Positions 23,885 through 33,475 are shown, counted from the first letter of the stretch. The stretch: 64,000 nt of DNA from Variovorax paradoxus (GCF_018614875.1 NZ_JAGGNW010000014.1:385949-449948); one strand, 5' to 3'. Translations and numbers: made by a program. The notes: generated from the sequence alone by a model not told the origin.

Positions 23885-26005
23885 ATGGAAAAGAAGACCA
23901 CCGGCGGCGCGCTGCTGCGCCTGCTGGCCGGCGCACTGCTGTGCCTGGGTGCCTCGGCCGCCGCGGCCCAGAGTCCGCAGGACCGCGCCGCCGCAGCCGC
24001 CCGAAAGGTCGACGGCAATTTCGTGCGCGCGAACGCGGCGCAGAAGAAAACGCCCGACTGGCCCAGCATCGGCCTCGACTACGCCGAGTCGCGCTTCAGC
24101 AGGCTCGACCAGGTGAACGCCGGCAACGTGAAGCAGCTGGGCCTGGTCTGGTCCTACGACCTCGAATCCACGCGCGGCGTCGAGGCCACGCCGCTGGTGG
24201 TGGACGGCATCATGTACGTCACCGCTTCATGGAGCGTGGTGCACGCCATCGACACGCGCACTGGGCAGAAGCTCTGGAGCTTCGATCCGCAGGTCGACAA
24301 GTCCAAGGGTTTCCGGGGCTGCTGCGACGTGGTGAACCGCGGCGTGGCGCTGTACGAGGGCCGGGTCTATGTGGCGGCCTACGACGGGCGCCTGATCGCG
24401 CTCGACGCGGCCACGGGGCAGAAGGCCTGGGAGAAGAACACCATCGAAGGACAGAAGGGCAGCTACACCATCACCGGCGCGCCGCGCGTGTTCAAGGGCA
24501 AGGTCATCATCGGCAACGGCGGCGCCGAGTACGGCGTTCGCGGCTACGTCACCGCCTACGACGCGAAGACCGGCGACCAGAAATGGCGCTGGTTCGTGGT
24601 GCCCGGCGATCCGTCCAAGCCCTTCGAGGACGCGTCGATGGCGCGCGCCGCCAAGACCTGGGACCCATCGGGCAAGTATTGGGAGGCCGGCGGCGGCGGC
24701 ACCGCGTGGGACAGCTTCGCCTTCGATCCCGAGCTCAACCTGATGTACGTGGGCACCGGCAACGGATCGCCGTGGTCGCACAAGGCGCGCAGCCCCAAGG
24801 GCGGTGACAACCTGTACCTCGGCTCGGTGGTGGCGCTCGACCCCGACACCGGCAAGTACAAGTGGCACTACCAGGAAACGCCGGGCGACAACTGGGACTT
24901 CACTTCCACGCAGTCGATGGTGCTGGCCGACGTCAAGCTCGACGGCAAGCCGCGCAAGGTGCTGCTGCATGCGCCGAAGAACGGCTTCTTCTTTGTCATC
25001 GACCGCACCAACGGCAAGCTCATCTCGGCGAAGAATTTTGTCGAGGTGAACTGGGCCACGGGCTACGACAGCAAGGGCCGTCCCATCGAGATCGCGGCCG
25101 CGCGCGATGGCGCCAAGCCCTACGACGCCATTCCGGGCCCGTTCGGCGCGCACAGCTGGCATCCGATGTCGTTCAATCCGCAGACCGGCTTCGCCTACCT
25201 GCCCGCGCAGCACGTGCCGATCAACCTGATGGACGACAAGGACTGGAAGTTCAACGAGGACGTGCCGGGCCGTCCGCACGCCGGCCTGGGCTGGAACCTC
25301 GCCAAGTTCGCCAATGCCGAGCCGCCCAAGAGCAAGCCCTTCGGCCGCCTCGTCGCGTGGGACCCCGTCGCGCAGAAGGAAGCATGGGGCGTCGACTACG
25401 CCTCGCCGTGGAACGGCGGCACGCTCACCACCGCCGGCAACCTCGTGTTCCAGGGCACGGCCGACGGCCGCCTGGTGGCCTACAACGCCAAGACCGGCGA
25501 CAAGCTCTGGGAAACGCCCACCGGCACCGGCGTGGTCGCGGCGCCGGCCACCTACATGGTCGACGGCAGGCAGTACGTGTCGGTGGCCGTGGGCTGGGGC
25601 GGCGTGTACGGGCTCGCGCAGCGCGCCACCGAGCGCCAGGGGCCGGGCACCGTCTACACCTTTGCGGTCGGCGGCACCGCGAAGATGCCGGAGTTCGTGC
25701 AGTACCGCATGAACAACCTGCTGCAGGGCGTGAAGTACGACCCGGCCAAGGTCCAGGCCGGCACCATGCTTTACGTGAGCAACTGCGTGTTCTGCCACGG
25801 CGTGCCGGGCGTGGACCGCGGCGGCAACATCCCCAACCTCGGCTACATGGACGCGGCCTACATCGAGAACCTCGACAAGTTCGTCCTCAAGGGCCCGGCC
25901 ATGGCGCGCGGCATGCCCGACTTCACGGGCAAGCTCTCGGGCGACGACATCGAGAGCATCAAGGCCTTCATCCAGGGCACGGCGGACGCGATCCGGCCGA
26001 AGTAG
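23885..26005 (+). CDS. PQQ-dependent alcohol dehydrogenase with C-terminal cytochrome c
   Basis: 706 residues from ATG 23885 (MEKKTT), with a signal peptide ending AAAQ. The eight-bladed quinoprotein propeller shows repeated W-docking motifs (GQKLWSFDP, GQKAWEKN, GDKLWETP), the vicinal Cys pair GCCDVV that packs on PQQ, and GNGSPWSHKARSPKGGDNLYLG. A haem site CVFCH lies near residue 620, followed by the distal Met region ARGMPDFTGKLS. It is therefore a type II quinohaemoprotein that oxidises primary alcohols or aldehydes in the periplasm and passes electrons to the respiratory chain. PQQ synthesis genes are not in the window. Calcium or lanthanide preference was not assigned. Confidence 0.92.
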   Translation: MEKKTTGGALLRLLAGALLCLGASAAAAQSPQDRAAAAARKVDGNFVRANAAQKKTPDWPSIGLDYAESRFSRLDQVNAGNVKQLGLVWSYDLESTRGVEATPLVVDGIMYVTASWSVVHAIDTRTGQKLWSFDPQVDKSKGFRGCCDVVNRGVALYEGRVYVAAYDGRLIALDAATGQKAWEKNTIEGQKGSYTITGAPRVFKGKVIIGNGGAEYGVRGYVTAYDAKTGDQKWRWFVVPGDPSKPFEDASMARAAKTWDPSGKYWEAGGGGTAWDSFAFDPELNLMYVGTGNGSPWSHKARSPKGGDNLYLGSVVALDPDTGKYKWHYQETPGDNWDFTSTQSMVLADVKLDGKPRKVLLHAPKNGFFFVIDRTNGKLISAKNFVEVNWATGYDSKGRPIEIAAARDGAKPYDAIPGPFGAHSWHPMSFNPQTGFAYLPAQHVPINLMDDKDWKFNEDVPGRPHAGLGWNLAKFANAEPPKSKPFGRLVAWDPVAQKEAWGVDYASPWNGGTLTTAGNLVFQGTADGRLVAYNAKTGDKLWETPTGTGVVAAPATYMVDGRQYVSVAVGWGGVYGLAQRATERQGPGTVYTFAVGGTAKMPEFVQYRMNNLLQGVKYDPAKVQAGTMLYVSNCVFCHGVPGVDRGGNIPNLGYMDAAYIENLDKFVLKGPAMARGMPDFTGKLSGDDIESIKAFIQGTADAIRPK

Positions 26006-26029
26006 GCCGCCGAAGCGGGCGCGGGCCGC

Positions 26030-27019
26030 TCAGCCCGCGAGCTGCAGCTCGTGGATCAAGCCGGCCACGTTGCCCACCTGCAGCTTGTCGTAGATCGACT
26101 GGATGTGGTTGCGCACCGTGGCTGGCGAGCGGCTCAGGATGGCCGCGATGTCCTTGTGCGTGTCGCCCCTGGCCAGCAACCCGGCGACGGTGTGCTCGCG
26201 CGGCGTGAGGCCATCGGCGCGGCAGCGCTTGCGCACGCGCAGGAACAGCAGGCGCTGCTCGAGCCGATACGACATCACGGCATGCCGGCCCAGGTAGGTG
26301 GACTGCGCGGTCATGAAGTGTTCCAGCAGCGACTGCGGCAAGGCCTGGCGCGTCCAGCCGGCGAACTCTTCCTGCACCAGCGCGATGAAGGTCACGTCAC
26401 AGTGGTAGATCGCGCCGTGCAGGTCGGCAATGGCAGCGCCGCGGGGCTGCGTGCTCGGAGCCGGCGCCAGCGTGCGGTCCAGGTGCATCACGCGGTTGTG
26501 CGCCAGCGCCTGCATGAGGTGCGGCGACAGGCTGGCCAGGAGGCTTTCTTCCTCGGGCTTGCAATGCGCGTCCGGGTCGGCGCGGAACAGCGAGACCCAC
26601 TGCATGAAGTTGGTCCGCGGGTCGCTGTCCATCGTGATGAAGATGTTGTTCTGGTCGTAGCGCCGCACGTAGTCCAGGAACGGCGCGTACTTCGGCCCGC
26701 TCCACCAGCGCGCCGAGTTGAAGCCCCGCGTGCCGTGTCCCTTGCCGAAGAAGCTCGCGGCTGCGGAGTCGAGGTGCTTGTACGACTCGTACTCGACCAT
26801 CATTTCCGGGTCCTTCTGGTGCAGGTGCAGCGTGCGCACGTCGATGCCCTCGGAGGCCGTGGTGGCCGTGCCCCACATCGATGCGTCGAAGGGCAGCACC
26901 GGCTTGATGAGGTCGAGTGCGGCGTCCTGGAAGGCCTGAATGGGAAGCTCGTGCGACAGCCGGTACAGCTGCAGCAGCAGCGCGCTGAAGTCGTGCAGGT
27001 CGGGTTTACGCATGGACAC
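26030..27019 (-). CDS. LuxR-type transcriptional regulator
   Basis: 329 residues from GTG 27019; ATG 27013 is equally likely. Residues about 265-328 form the LuxR/FixJ helix-turn-helix (LTPREHTVAGLLARGDTHKDIAAILSRSPATVRNHIQSIYDKLQVGN). The N-terminal 250 residues resemble a GAF-like sensor (FDASMWGTATTASEGIDVRTLHLHQKD) without receiver or autoinducer-binding motifs that I can recognise. It ends 25 bases after the PQQ dehydrogenase stop, tail to tail. It is divergent from the large lipoprotein and may control either unit. Confidence 0.82.
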   Translation of the reverse strand: MSMRKPDLHDFSALLLQLYRLSHELPIQAFQDAALDLIKPVLPFDASMWGTATTASEGIDVRTLHLHQKDPEMMVEYESYKHLDSAAASFFGKGHGTRGFNSARWWSGPKYAPFLDYVRRYDQNNIFITMDSDPRTNFMQWVSLFRADPDAHCKPEEESLLASLSPHLMQALAHNRVMHLDRTLAPAPSTQPRGAAIADLHGAIYHCDVTFIALVQEEFAGWTRQALPQSLLEHFMTAQSTYLGRHAVMSYRLEQRLLFLRVRKRCRADGLTPREHTVAGLLARGDTHKDIAAILSRSPATVRNHIQSIYDKLQVGNVAGLIHELQLAG

Positions 27020-27128
27020 AGTTTTTCATCGAGTGGTGCGTGCGGCATCCCATGTTCCCGTGATTGCCTGGCCGGCGTCCAGGTGGTTTCCCTGCGAAAT
27101 CCGAGCAAGCCCAGGCGCCGGTCCGCGA

Positions 27129-27146
27129 ATGATGCATTTGCATCAT
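27129..27146. promoter_or_regulatory. 18-bp perfect palindrome in the LuxR/lipoprotein divergent region
   Basis: ATGATGCA-TT-TGCATCAT has 8-bp arms and a 2-bp centre. It lies 78 bases before the lipoprotein start and 110 bases before the regulator start, in an AT-rich patch. This is the expected place for a LuxR-type operator. Confidence 0.5.
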
Positions 27147-27223
27147 TTTATTTCTGTGAACGAAAGATATCGTTTGCAGCACCTCCGGTTGCCCAGGCCC
27201 ATTCCTTCCAGAAGAGCCCGTCC

Positions 27224-29344
27224 ATGACTCATTTCACCCAGAAAATTCCCCATGCCTTGTCCATCGTCACCCTGGCGCTCTTGGCCGCGTGCGGGGGAGG
27301 CGGCGGCGGCAGTGGCGGCGGCCTCGGCTTCATTCCGCCCGCGTCGAACGGCGGCGGCGACCCGCCTGCCGCAGCCTCCACGACGCTGAGCGGCACCGCA
27401 GCCACCGGCGCGGCCTTTGCCAGCGCCGCGCTCACGGTGTTCGACCAGACCGGCGCCAAGGTCTGCGAGGTGAAGACCTCGGCCGAAGGCACCTACACCT
27501 GCACGTTGCCCGCGGGCACCAAGGCGCCGCTCGTCATCCAGGCCGTGCGCGACGACCTCACCCTCTACAGCACCACCGCGAGCGCCGCCACCGGCACCAC
27601 CAACGTGACGCCGCTGACCACCATCGTGGTGGCGCAGCTCTCGCCCAACGGCGACCCGTCGCAGCTGGCCGCCGCGATCCAGGCCGATGCCGGCGCCGTC
27701 ACGGCGGGATCGATCGGCGACCGGGTGGCGAAGCTGCTGGCCGCGCTGCAGCCGCTCCTGAGCGCGCTCGATGCGAGCATCGACCCGATGAGCGGCGAAT
27801 TCCAGGCCAACGGCACCGGCCAGGACCGCGTGCTGGACGCCATCAACGTGTCGGTGCGCCCTGACGGCGCGGCATCCAACATCGAGATCACCGTGAAGGC
27901 GCTGCCCGCCGGCGAAGACAGCCCGCCGGTGTCCATCGTCTTTCGCAGCGGCGATGCCACCCTGCCGACGCTGCCTGCAGTCGATGCAGCGGCCCTCGCG
28001 TCGCCGCCCACGCCGGCCATGGTGCAGGCGCTGCTCGACCGCATCAACGCCTGCTACGCGCTCCCGATCGGGCAGCGCGTCGACAGCCCCATCGAGGCCG
28101 ACGGCAATGCCTACGGCAGCGCCGTCAACGTGGTGGCGCCGGCATGCCGCACGCTGTTCGTGGGCGACGACCCGGCCAACTTCGTCTCGGCCGGCGCGCC
28201 CGTCGGCCGCGTGAGCAGCGGCGCGCGCCGCTCGTTCGAAAGCCTGTTCCGCTTCGGCCCGACCAACCTGAAGCACGACCGCGGCAACTTCGAGTACTTC
28301 CACGCCAACGGCGACATCGCGCTGACCTTCCGCTGGACCGACGTTCTCGGCAACACCGACAACGACGCCATCAACGCGAAGATCGTGGACGGCGCGCTGA
28401 AGCTCACCGGCAACACCCACACCTACCGCGCGGCCGTGCGTCCGCAGCTCGAGAAGAAGGACTATCTCAAGCACCAGAACCTGGTCTTCCACTCGGTCGG
28501 CTACGCCGTCTCCATCGACAACGTGCGCGACGGCAACGGCGATCCGATCCTTTCGAAGGTGGTGGCAACGACGGCCTCGCTGCCGGGCAGGGAATTGGTG
28601 CTGGTGCCGAAGGCCGGCCTGAACACGCTGGTGCTCACGCCGGACGGCACGGCGGGTTCCGCGCTGAACTCGGCGCTGTGGCGCATGTCCGCACGCTACC
28701 TGGACCCGGCTCAGCCCGGCAGCCCGAGCGATTTCGAGAACGCCAACCTCTTCGCCTCGCCGTTCTATTCGGACGACGACCTGCGCAAGGTCCCCGACCA
28801 GACGGTGTGGAAGCTGGAGTTCTTCCGCGCCGACGGCGCCACGCCCAACGTGGTGCAGTACGTGCGCACCTTCTCCCGCGTGCCCACCGTCGCGGAAGCC
28901 GTGCAGACGCCCATGGTGGAGCTCATGCCCGCCCTGCGCGCCGAAATGCTGGCGGAAAGCCTGGGCTCCGCGCGCGGCATCGTCTTTGGGGCACCGACGC
29001 CGTCGGAACCCAACAACGTCGACTTCAGCGCCGACGGCGATCTCGATGGCTGGACGGTTCCGGCCGGTGCGCTCGCGCCCACCTCGTTCGGCGTTTTCGG
29101 CAGGGCGCCCGGCCCCGGCGGCGCCCGCTTCAGCGAAACCGTCGCCGTGCGCAGCACGGCGCGCAAGGCGATGGTCTATTGCCAGCCGGTGGGCGGCAGC
29201 GACACGCATTGCGTGCCGGCCGGCAACAGCAGCTGGCAGTACGCGCAGGGCGTCTCGATCAGCACCTTCAGCTTCGCGGCCCGCACCGCGCGCCAGGTCG
29301 ACGTGCGCAAGAACTTCGAGGTGTGGACGGTCACGCTGCCCTGA
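27224..29344 (+). CDS. Large exported lipoprotein of unknown function
   Basis: 706 residues. A lipoprotein signal ends at Cys23 (ALLAAC) and is followed by a glycine-rich linker (GGGGGGSGGG). Residues about 50-115 resemble a carboxypeptidase-regulatory-like/Ig fold (SGTAATGAAFASAALTVFDQTGAKVCEVKT). The rest has no family I recognise; it is rich in beta-strand patterns and ends with an aromatic strand (FEVWTVTLP). It should sit on the periplasmic side or the outer membrane. A LuxR-type regulator is divergent. A strong hairpin terminator follows at 29369. Confidence 0.75.
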   Translation: MTHFTQKIPHALSIVTLALLAACGGGGGGSGGGLGFIPPASNGGGDPPAAASTTLSGTAATGAAFASAALTVFDQTGAKVCEVKTSAEGTYTCTLPAGTKAPLVIQAVRDDLTLYSTTASAATGTTNVTPLTTIVVAQLSPNGDPSQLAAAIQADAGAVTAGSIGDRVAKLLAALQPLLSALDASIDPMSGEFQANGTGQDRVLDAINVSVRPDGAASNIEITVKALPAGEDSPPVSIVFRSGDATLPTLPAVDAAALASPPTPAMVQALLDRINACYALPIGQRVDSPIEADGNAYGSAVNVVAPACRTLFVGDDPANFVSAGAPVGRVSSGARRSFESLFRFGPTNLKHDRGNFEYFHANGDIALTFRWTDVLGNTDNDAINAKIVDGALKLTGNTHTYRAAVRPQLEKKDYLKHQNLVFHSVGYAVSIDNVRDGNGDPILSKVVATTASLPGRELVLVPKAGLNTLVLTPDGTAGSALNSALWRMSARYLDPAQPGSPSDFENANLFASPFYSDDDLRKVPDQTVWKLEFFRADGATPNVVQYVRTFSRVPTVAEAVQTPMVELMPALRAEMLAESLGSARGIVFGAPTPSEPNNVDFSADGDLDGWTVPAGALAPTSFGVFGRAPGPGGARFSETVAVRSTARKAMVYCQPVGGSDTHCVPAGNSSWQYAQGVSISTFSFAARTARQVDVRKNFEVWTVTLP

Positions 29345-29368
29345 TTTGCTGTCACCGCCATGAAAAAA

Positions 29369-29400
29369 GCCGCCGGTCCCGAGGGCCGGCGGCTATTTTT
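29369..29400. terminator. Bidirectional rho-independent terminator
   Basis: An 8-bp perfect stem GCCGCCGG/CCGGCGGC (29369-29376 and 29386-29393) with a 9-base loop has AAAAAA on its left and TATTTTT on its right. It ends the lipoprotein gene on the plus strand and the Bug protein gene on the minus strand, which finish 25 and 15 bases away. Confidence 0.85.
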
Positions 29401-29414
29401 CAGAGCGGGGGAAA

Positions 29415-30389
29415 TCAGTCGGCGTACACGCCGGCAGCCTTGATGATCGGGCCCCACTTGGCGATCTCGGCCGAGACGAACTTCTTGTGCTCGGCCGGCT
29501 CGGTGCGCTTGTCGGTGGTGATCACGGCGCCCAGTGCCTCTTCGCGCTTGATGAAGCCCGGGTCCTTCATGGCGGCCTTGATGGCTTCGTTGAGCTTCTT
29601 CAGCACCGGTGCCGGCGTGCCCTTGGGCGCGTACACGCCGTGCCAGATCGTGACCTCGAAGTCCTTCAGGCCCGATTCGGCCAGCGTCGGCAGGTCCTTG
29701 AGCGCCGGGGTGGTCAGGCGCTTGGTCGTGGTCACGGCATAGGCCTTGACCTTCTTGGCCTCGATCTGCGACGTGGTGTTGGTGGTCTGGTCGCACAGCA
29801 GGTCGATCTGGCCGCCGAGCAGGTCGGCGATGGCCGGCGCGGTGCCCTTGTAGGGAACCGGCGTCATCTCGACCTTGAGCGCGCTCTGGAACAACAGGCC
29901 GCACAGGTGCGACGCAGCGCCCAGGCCGGCATTGCCGAGGTTGATCTTGCCCTTGTTGGCCGCGATCCAGGTCGTCAGCTCCTTGTAGTTGTTGGCGGGC
30001 AGGCCGGGCTTGCCGATGAGCGTCATCGGCACTTCATTGATCATGCCGAGGTATTCGAAATCGTTCTCGACGTTGAACGGCAGCTTGCGGTAGAGCGCCG
30101 GCATCGTCGACATGCCGATGTGGTTGAGCAGCAGCGTGTAGCCGTCGGGTGCCGCGCGGGCCACCTTGGCGGTGCCGATGGAACTGCCCGCGCCTGCGGT
30201 GTTGTCCACCACGATCGTCGTGCCAAGGGTCTTTTGCAGGGCTTCGGCCAAGTCGCGAGCCACCCGGTCGGTCGGGCCGCCGGCGGAGAAAGGCACTACC
30301 AGCGTGACGGTCTTGCCTGCAGGGAAATCCTGCGCGTAGGCGCCAGCGACTGCAGCGGCGAATGCCGTGAATGCAAGCAGTTTCTTCAT
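29415..30389 (-). CDS. Bug/TctC-family periplasmic binding protein
   Basis: 324 residues with signal peptide MKKLLAFTAFAAAVAGAYA. Family motifs are KTVTLVVPFSAGGPTDRVARDLAEAL, VVDNTAGAGSSIGTAKVARAAPDGYTLLL and MTPVPYKGTAPAIADLLGGQIDLLCDQ. Bug proteins bind carboxylates or other small organic acids for TctAB-type or unknown carriers and are massively amplified in Burkholderiales. No TctAB genes lie nearby. Ligand is unknown. Confidence 0.9.
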   Translation of the reverse strand: MKKLLAFTAFAAAVAGAYAQDFPAGKTVTLVVPFSAGGPTDRVARDLAEALQKTLGTTIVVDNTAGAGSSIGTAKVARAAPDGYTLLLNHIGMSTMPALYRKLPFNVENDFEYLGMINEVPMTLIGKPGLPANNYKELTTWIAANKGKINLGNAGLGAASHLCGLLFQSALKVEMTPVPYKGTAPAIADLLGGQIDLLCDQTTNTTSQIEAKKVKAYAVTTTKRLTTPALKDLPTLAESGLKDFEVTIWHGVYAPKGTPAPVLKKLNEAIKAAMKDPGFIKREEALGAVITTDKRTEPAEHKKFVSAEIAKWGPIIKAAGVYAD

Positions 30390-30647
30390 GAGTGTCTCCC
30401 GGTTTGGTGAAGTTCAAAAACGGCCGCGATCATAAAGGCTGACCACGACCTGACGAATAGCGAATAGCCCTTAGGCGGGCTCCGAAGCCGCCCCTTCCCG
30501 GGGCCGGATGCACGCCGTAAAAGAAGTTTGCCGCCCGTCGAACTGTCCGACAGGCGGACCCGGCGGGCGCCGATGCGCGCCGCGGGCGCGGGCTCTAGGG
30601 TGAAGTTTCATTGCCATCGAAAAACACCCTCAAGGAGTAACTCATCC

Positions 30648-31217
30648 ATGCCCACCATCACTTCTTCACTGGATGGAATGAAGGTCGCCATCCTCGTGTC
30701 GGACGGCTTCGAGCAGGCCGAGATGACCGAGCCGCGCAAGGCCCTCGACGGCGCCGGCGCGCAGACGCAGATCGTTTCGCCGCTCGACGGCAGCGTGCGC
30801 GGCTGGAAGCAGCTCGAACCCGCCGACACCTTCGAGGTCGACGTGCCGCTCCAGAACGCCAATGCCGACGACTTCGACGCGTTGCTGCTGCCAGGCGGCG
30901 TCGCCAACCCCGACGCGCTGCGCATCAATCAAAAGGCCGTGGCCTTCGTGCGTGCCTTTGTCGAGATGGGCAAGCCCATTGCGGCCATCTGCCACGGTCC
31001 ATGGACGCTCATCGACGCCGGTGGCGTCAAGGGCCGCAAGATGACTTCATGGCCCTCGCTGCGCGCCGATCTGATGAACGCCGGCGCGAAGTGGACCGAC
31101 AAGGAAGTGGTGGTCGACCGCGATCTGGTGACGAGCCGCAAGCCCGAGGACTTGCCCGCCTTCACTCGCGAGATGACGAAGCTCTTCGAGCTGGCGCACG
31201 AGGCGGCGATTCACTGA
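30648..31217 (+). CDS. DJ-1/PfpI family type 1 glutamine amidotransferase-like protein
   Basis: 189 residues. The nucleophile elbow is AICHGPW with Cys115, the partner acid is Glu22 (DGFEQAEMTEP), and LLLPGGVANPDALR is typical. The family covers stress proteins, deglycase-like proteins and intracellular proteases such as YhbO/PfpI. The start is preceded by AAGGAG at good spacing. It stands alone between a Bug protein and the CoA-ligase operon. Precise activity is not predictable. Confidence 0.88.
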   Translation: MPTITSSLDGMKVAILVSDGFEQAEMTEPRKALDGAGAQTQIVSPLDGSVRGWKQLEPADTFEVDVPLQNANADDFDALLLPGGVANPDALRINQKAVAFVRAFVEMGKPIAAICHGPWTLIDAGGVKGRKMTSWPSLRADLMNAGAKWTDKEVVVDRDLVTSRKPEDLPAFTREMTKLFELAHEAAIH

Positions 31218-31253
31218 CCGGAGGCCGCGCCTGCGCCTTGATGAACCACCGCG

Positions 31254-32501
31254 CTACTTGTAGCTGCGCGCGTCCTCAATCACCTTGCCGTCGTTCGGCA
31301 GGGTGCCCGGTGCCACCAGCTCGATGGTGCCGCGCAGCTTGGTCACTTCGCGCACGGCATCGGCAATGCGCGCATCGAGCCCGGCCGGTGCGCCCGCGCA
31401 TTCGAGCCTGAAGGTCATCCGGTCGTCGCCCATCTCGCCCGACACCACGAGGCGCGCGCGCTGCACTTCCGGAAAGCGCCGCGCGATCTCCGCGACTTGC
31501 GAAGGGTGCACGAACATGCCGCGCACCTTGGTGGTCTGGTCGGCGCGGCCGAGCCAGCCCTTGATGCGCTTGTTGGTGCGGCCCGTGGGGCAGGCGCCCG
31601 CGAGCACCGCCGAGAGATCGCCGGTGCCGAAGCGCACCAGCGGATAGTCGGGGTTGAAGCTGGTGACGACGATCTCTCCGACCTCGCCGTCGGGCACCGG
31701 ATCGCCGGTGCCGGGGCGCACGATTTCCACCAGCACGCCTTCGTCGAGCACCAGGCCTTCGCGCGCGCTGGTCTCGTAGGCGATGAGGCCGAGGTCGGCG
31801 GTGGCATAGCACTGCGTGCCCTGCACGCCACGTGCGGCGATCCAGTCGCGCAGGCTGGGCGGAAAGGCTTCGCCCGACACCAGGGCCTTGGTGAGCGAGG
31901 GCAGCTTCTGCCCTTTCTCCTCGGCTTTTTCGAGCAGGATCTTGAGGAAGCTCGGCGTGCCCGCGTAGCCTTCGGGCTTGAGGTCGGCAATGGCTTCGAG
32001 CTGCTGCTCGGTCTGCCCGGTGCCGCCCGCGAACACGGTGCAGCCGATGGCGTGCGCGCCGTTCTCCATGATGGCGCCGGCCGGAGTCATGTGATAGCTG
32101 AAGCTGTTGTGAATCAGCTCGCCGGTGCGAAAGCCCGCCGCATGCAGCGCACGCGCGGTGCGCCAGTAGTCGCGCGCCTCGCCCTCGGGCTCGTAGATGG
32201 TGCCGGGGCTCGCAAAGATGCGCGGCATGCGAGGCCCGCGCACGATGGAGGCAAAGCCGCCGAAGGGGTCGTCGGCGCGGCGCGCCTTCTGCAGGTCGAG
32301 CAGTTCCGACTTGCGCGTAACCGGAAGCTTGGCGAGCGCCTCGCGCGTGGTGATGTCGGCGGGCTTCACGCCGTCGAGGATCTTTGCGAAGGCCGGTGCG
32401 GTGGTCTGGGCCTGCGCGATCTGCTTCGGCAATGCCGCCAGCAGGTCGCGCTCGCGCTCGGCGGGGTCGCGGATTTCAAGGGCGTCGTAGTAGTCGGTCA
32501 T
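31254..32501 (-). CDS. Phenylacetate-CoA ligase-like adenylate-forming enzyme
   Basis: 415 residues from ATG 32501 (MTDYYDALEIRDP). Segments typical of the PaaK branch are DPFGGFASIVRGPRMPRIFASPGTIYEPEG, YAGTPSFLKILLEKAEE, QCYATADLGLIAYE, TSFNPDYPLVRFGTGDLS and KGWLGRADQTTKVRGMFVHPSQV. The C-terminal domain with the catalytic lysine follows. It should activate an aromatic or short carboxylic acid to its CoA thioester. It is the last gene of the leftward importer operon, which suggests that the imported acid is the substrate. Confidence 0.85.
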   Translation of the reverse strand: MTDYYDALEIRDPAERERDLLAALPKQIAQAQTTAPAFAKILDGVKPADITTREALAKLPVTRKSELLDLQKARRADDPFGGFASIVRGPRMPRIFASPGTIYEPEGEARDYWRTARALHAAGFRTGELIHNSFSYHMTPAGAIMENGAHAIGCTVFAGGTGQTEQQLEAIADLKPEGYAGTPSFLKILLEKAEEKGQKLPSLTKALVSGEAFPPSLRDWIAARGVQGTQCYATADLGLIAYETSAREGLVLDEGVLVEIVRPGTGDPVPDGEVGEIVVTSFNPDYPLVRFGTGDLSAVLAGACPTGRTNKRIKGWLGRADQTTKVRGMFVHPSQVAEIARRFPEVQRARLVVSGEMGDDRMTFRLECAGAPAGLDARIADAVREVTKLRGTIELVAPGTLPNDGKVIEDARSYK

Positions 32502-32554
32502 GGATTCAAAGCCCTTCTTCATGGGATGGCGAGCGCAGCGAAGCCCGTTCGCGA

Positions 32555-32597
32555 GCACCCGCGGAACCGGCTTTGCCGGGCTGCCGGGTGCGCCCCC
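32555..32597. repeat. Second copy of the dispersed 44-base repeat
   Basis: Read on the minus strand, this block matches 22419-22462 at about 39 of 43 positions, beginning GGGGGCGCACCCGGC and ending TTCCGCGGGTGC. It lies in the 147-base gap between the ligase and livF genes, flanked by a CCCCCTCGAGGGGG palindrome. Confidence 0.65.
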
Positions 32598-32648
32598 TCG
32601 AGGGGGGAATCGAGCTACACGAAGTGAGCGAGGAACGGGGGTGGGTCA

Positions 32649-33461
32649 TTACGCCAGCCACCTCTTGCGGCGCTTGTAGCTCTTCACGTCGCGGAAGCTC
32701 TTGCGGTCGGCACCGCCGACGCCGAGATAGAACTCCTTCACGTCCTCGTTCTCGCGCAGGCTCTTGGCCTCGCCATCCATCACGATGCGGCCGTTCTCCA
32801 GGATGTAGCCGTAGTCGGCGTAGCGCAGCGCCATGTTGGTGTTCTGCTCGGCCAGCAGGAAGGTCACGCGCTCCTTGGTGTTGAGGTCTTTCACGATCTC
32901 GAACACTTCTTCGACGATCTGCGGCGCGAGGCCCATCGACGGCTCGTCGAGCAGCACCATGCTCGGGTTGGCCATCAGCGCACGGCCGATGGCGCACATC
33001 TGCTGCTCGCCGCCCGAGGTATAGGCCGCCTGCGATGTGCGCCGCGTCTTCAGGCGCGGGAAATACGCGTACACCTTCTCCAGCGTCTGCTGCACCGCGG
33101 CCTTGCCGTCGGTGCGCGTGTAGGCGCCGGTCATCAGGTTCTCTTCGATGGTCAGGTGCGCGAAGCAATGCCGGCCTTCCATCACCTGGATCAGCCCGCG
33201 CTTCACCAGCTCGGCCGGCGACAGCGCCTCGATGCGCTCGCCGCGCAGTTCGATGGTGCCCTTGGTGACGGCGCCGCGTTCGCCCGCGAGCAGGTTGCTC
33301 ACCGCGCGCAGCGTGGTCGTCTTGCCCGCGCCGTTGCCGCCGAGCAGCGCCACGATGCCGCCTTCGGGCACCGTCAGCGACACGCCCTTGAGCACCAGGA
33401 TCACGTGGTTGTAGATGACCTCGATGCCGTTGACATTGAGAAGGATGTTGGATTCGCTCAT
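32649..33461 (-). CDS. livF: Branched-chain-type ABC transporter ATP-binding protein LivF
   Basis: 270 residues. Walker A is GGNGAGKTT, the signature is TSGGEQQMCAIGRALMANPSMVLLDEPSMGLAPQ in LivF style, and the His switch region is LLAEQNTNMALR. It has a C-terminal basic extension (SYKRRKRWL) longer than in LivF of enterobacteria. It is one of two ATPases of the importer and lies downstream of the binding protein with two strong hairpins between them. Confidence 0.93.
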   Translation of the reverse strand: MSESNILLNVNGIEVIYNHVILVLKGVSLTVPEGGIVALLGGNGAGKTTTLRAVSNLLAGERGAVTKGTIELRGERIEALSPAELVKRGLIQVMEGRHCFAHLTIEENLMTGAYTRTDGKAAVQQTLEKVYAYFPRLKTRRTSQAAYTSGGEQQMCAIGRALMANPSMVLLDEPSMGLAPQIVEEVFEIVKDLNTKERVTFLLAEQNTNMALRYADYGYILENGRIVMDGEAKSLRENEDVKEFYLGVGGADRKSFRDVKSYKRRKRWLA

Positions 33462-33475
33462 GGTGTGGTCCGAAG

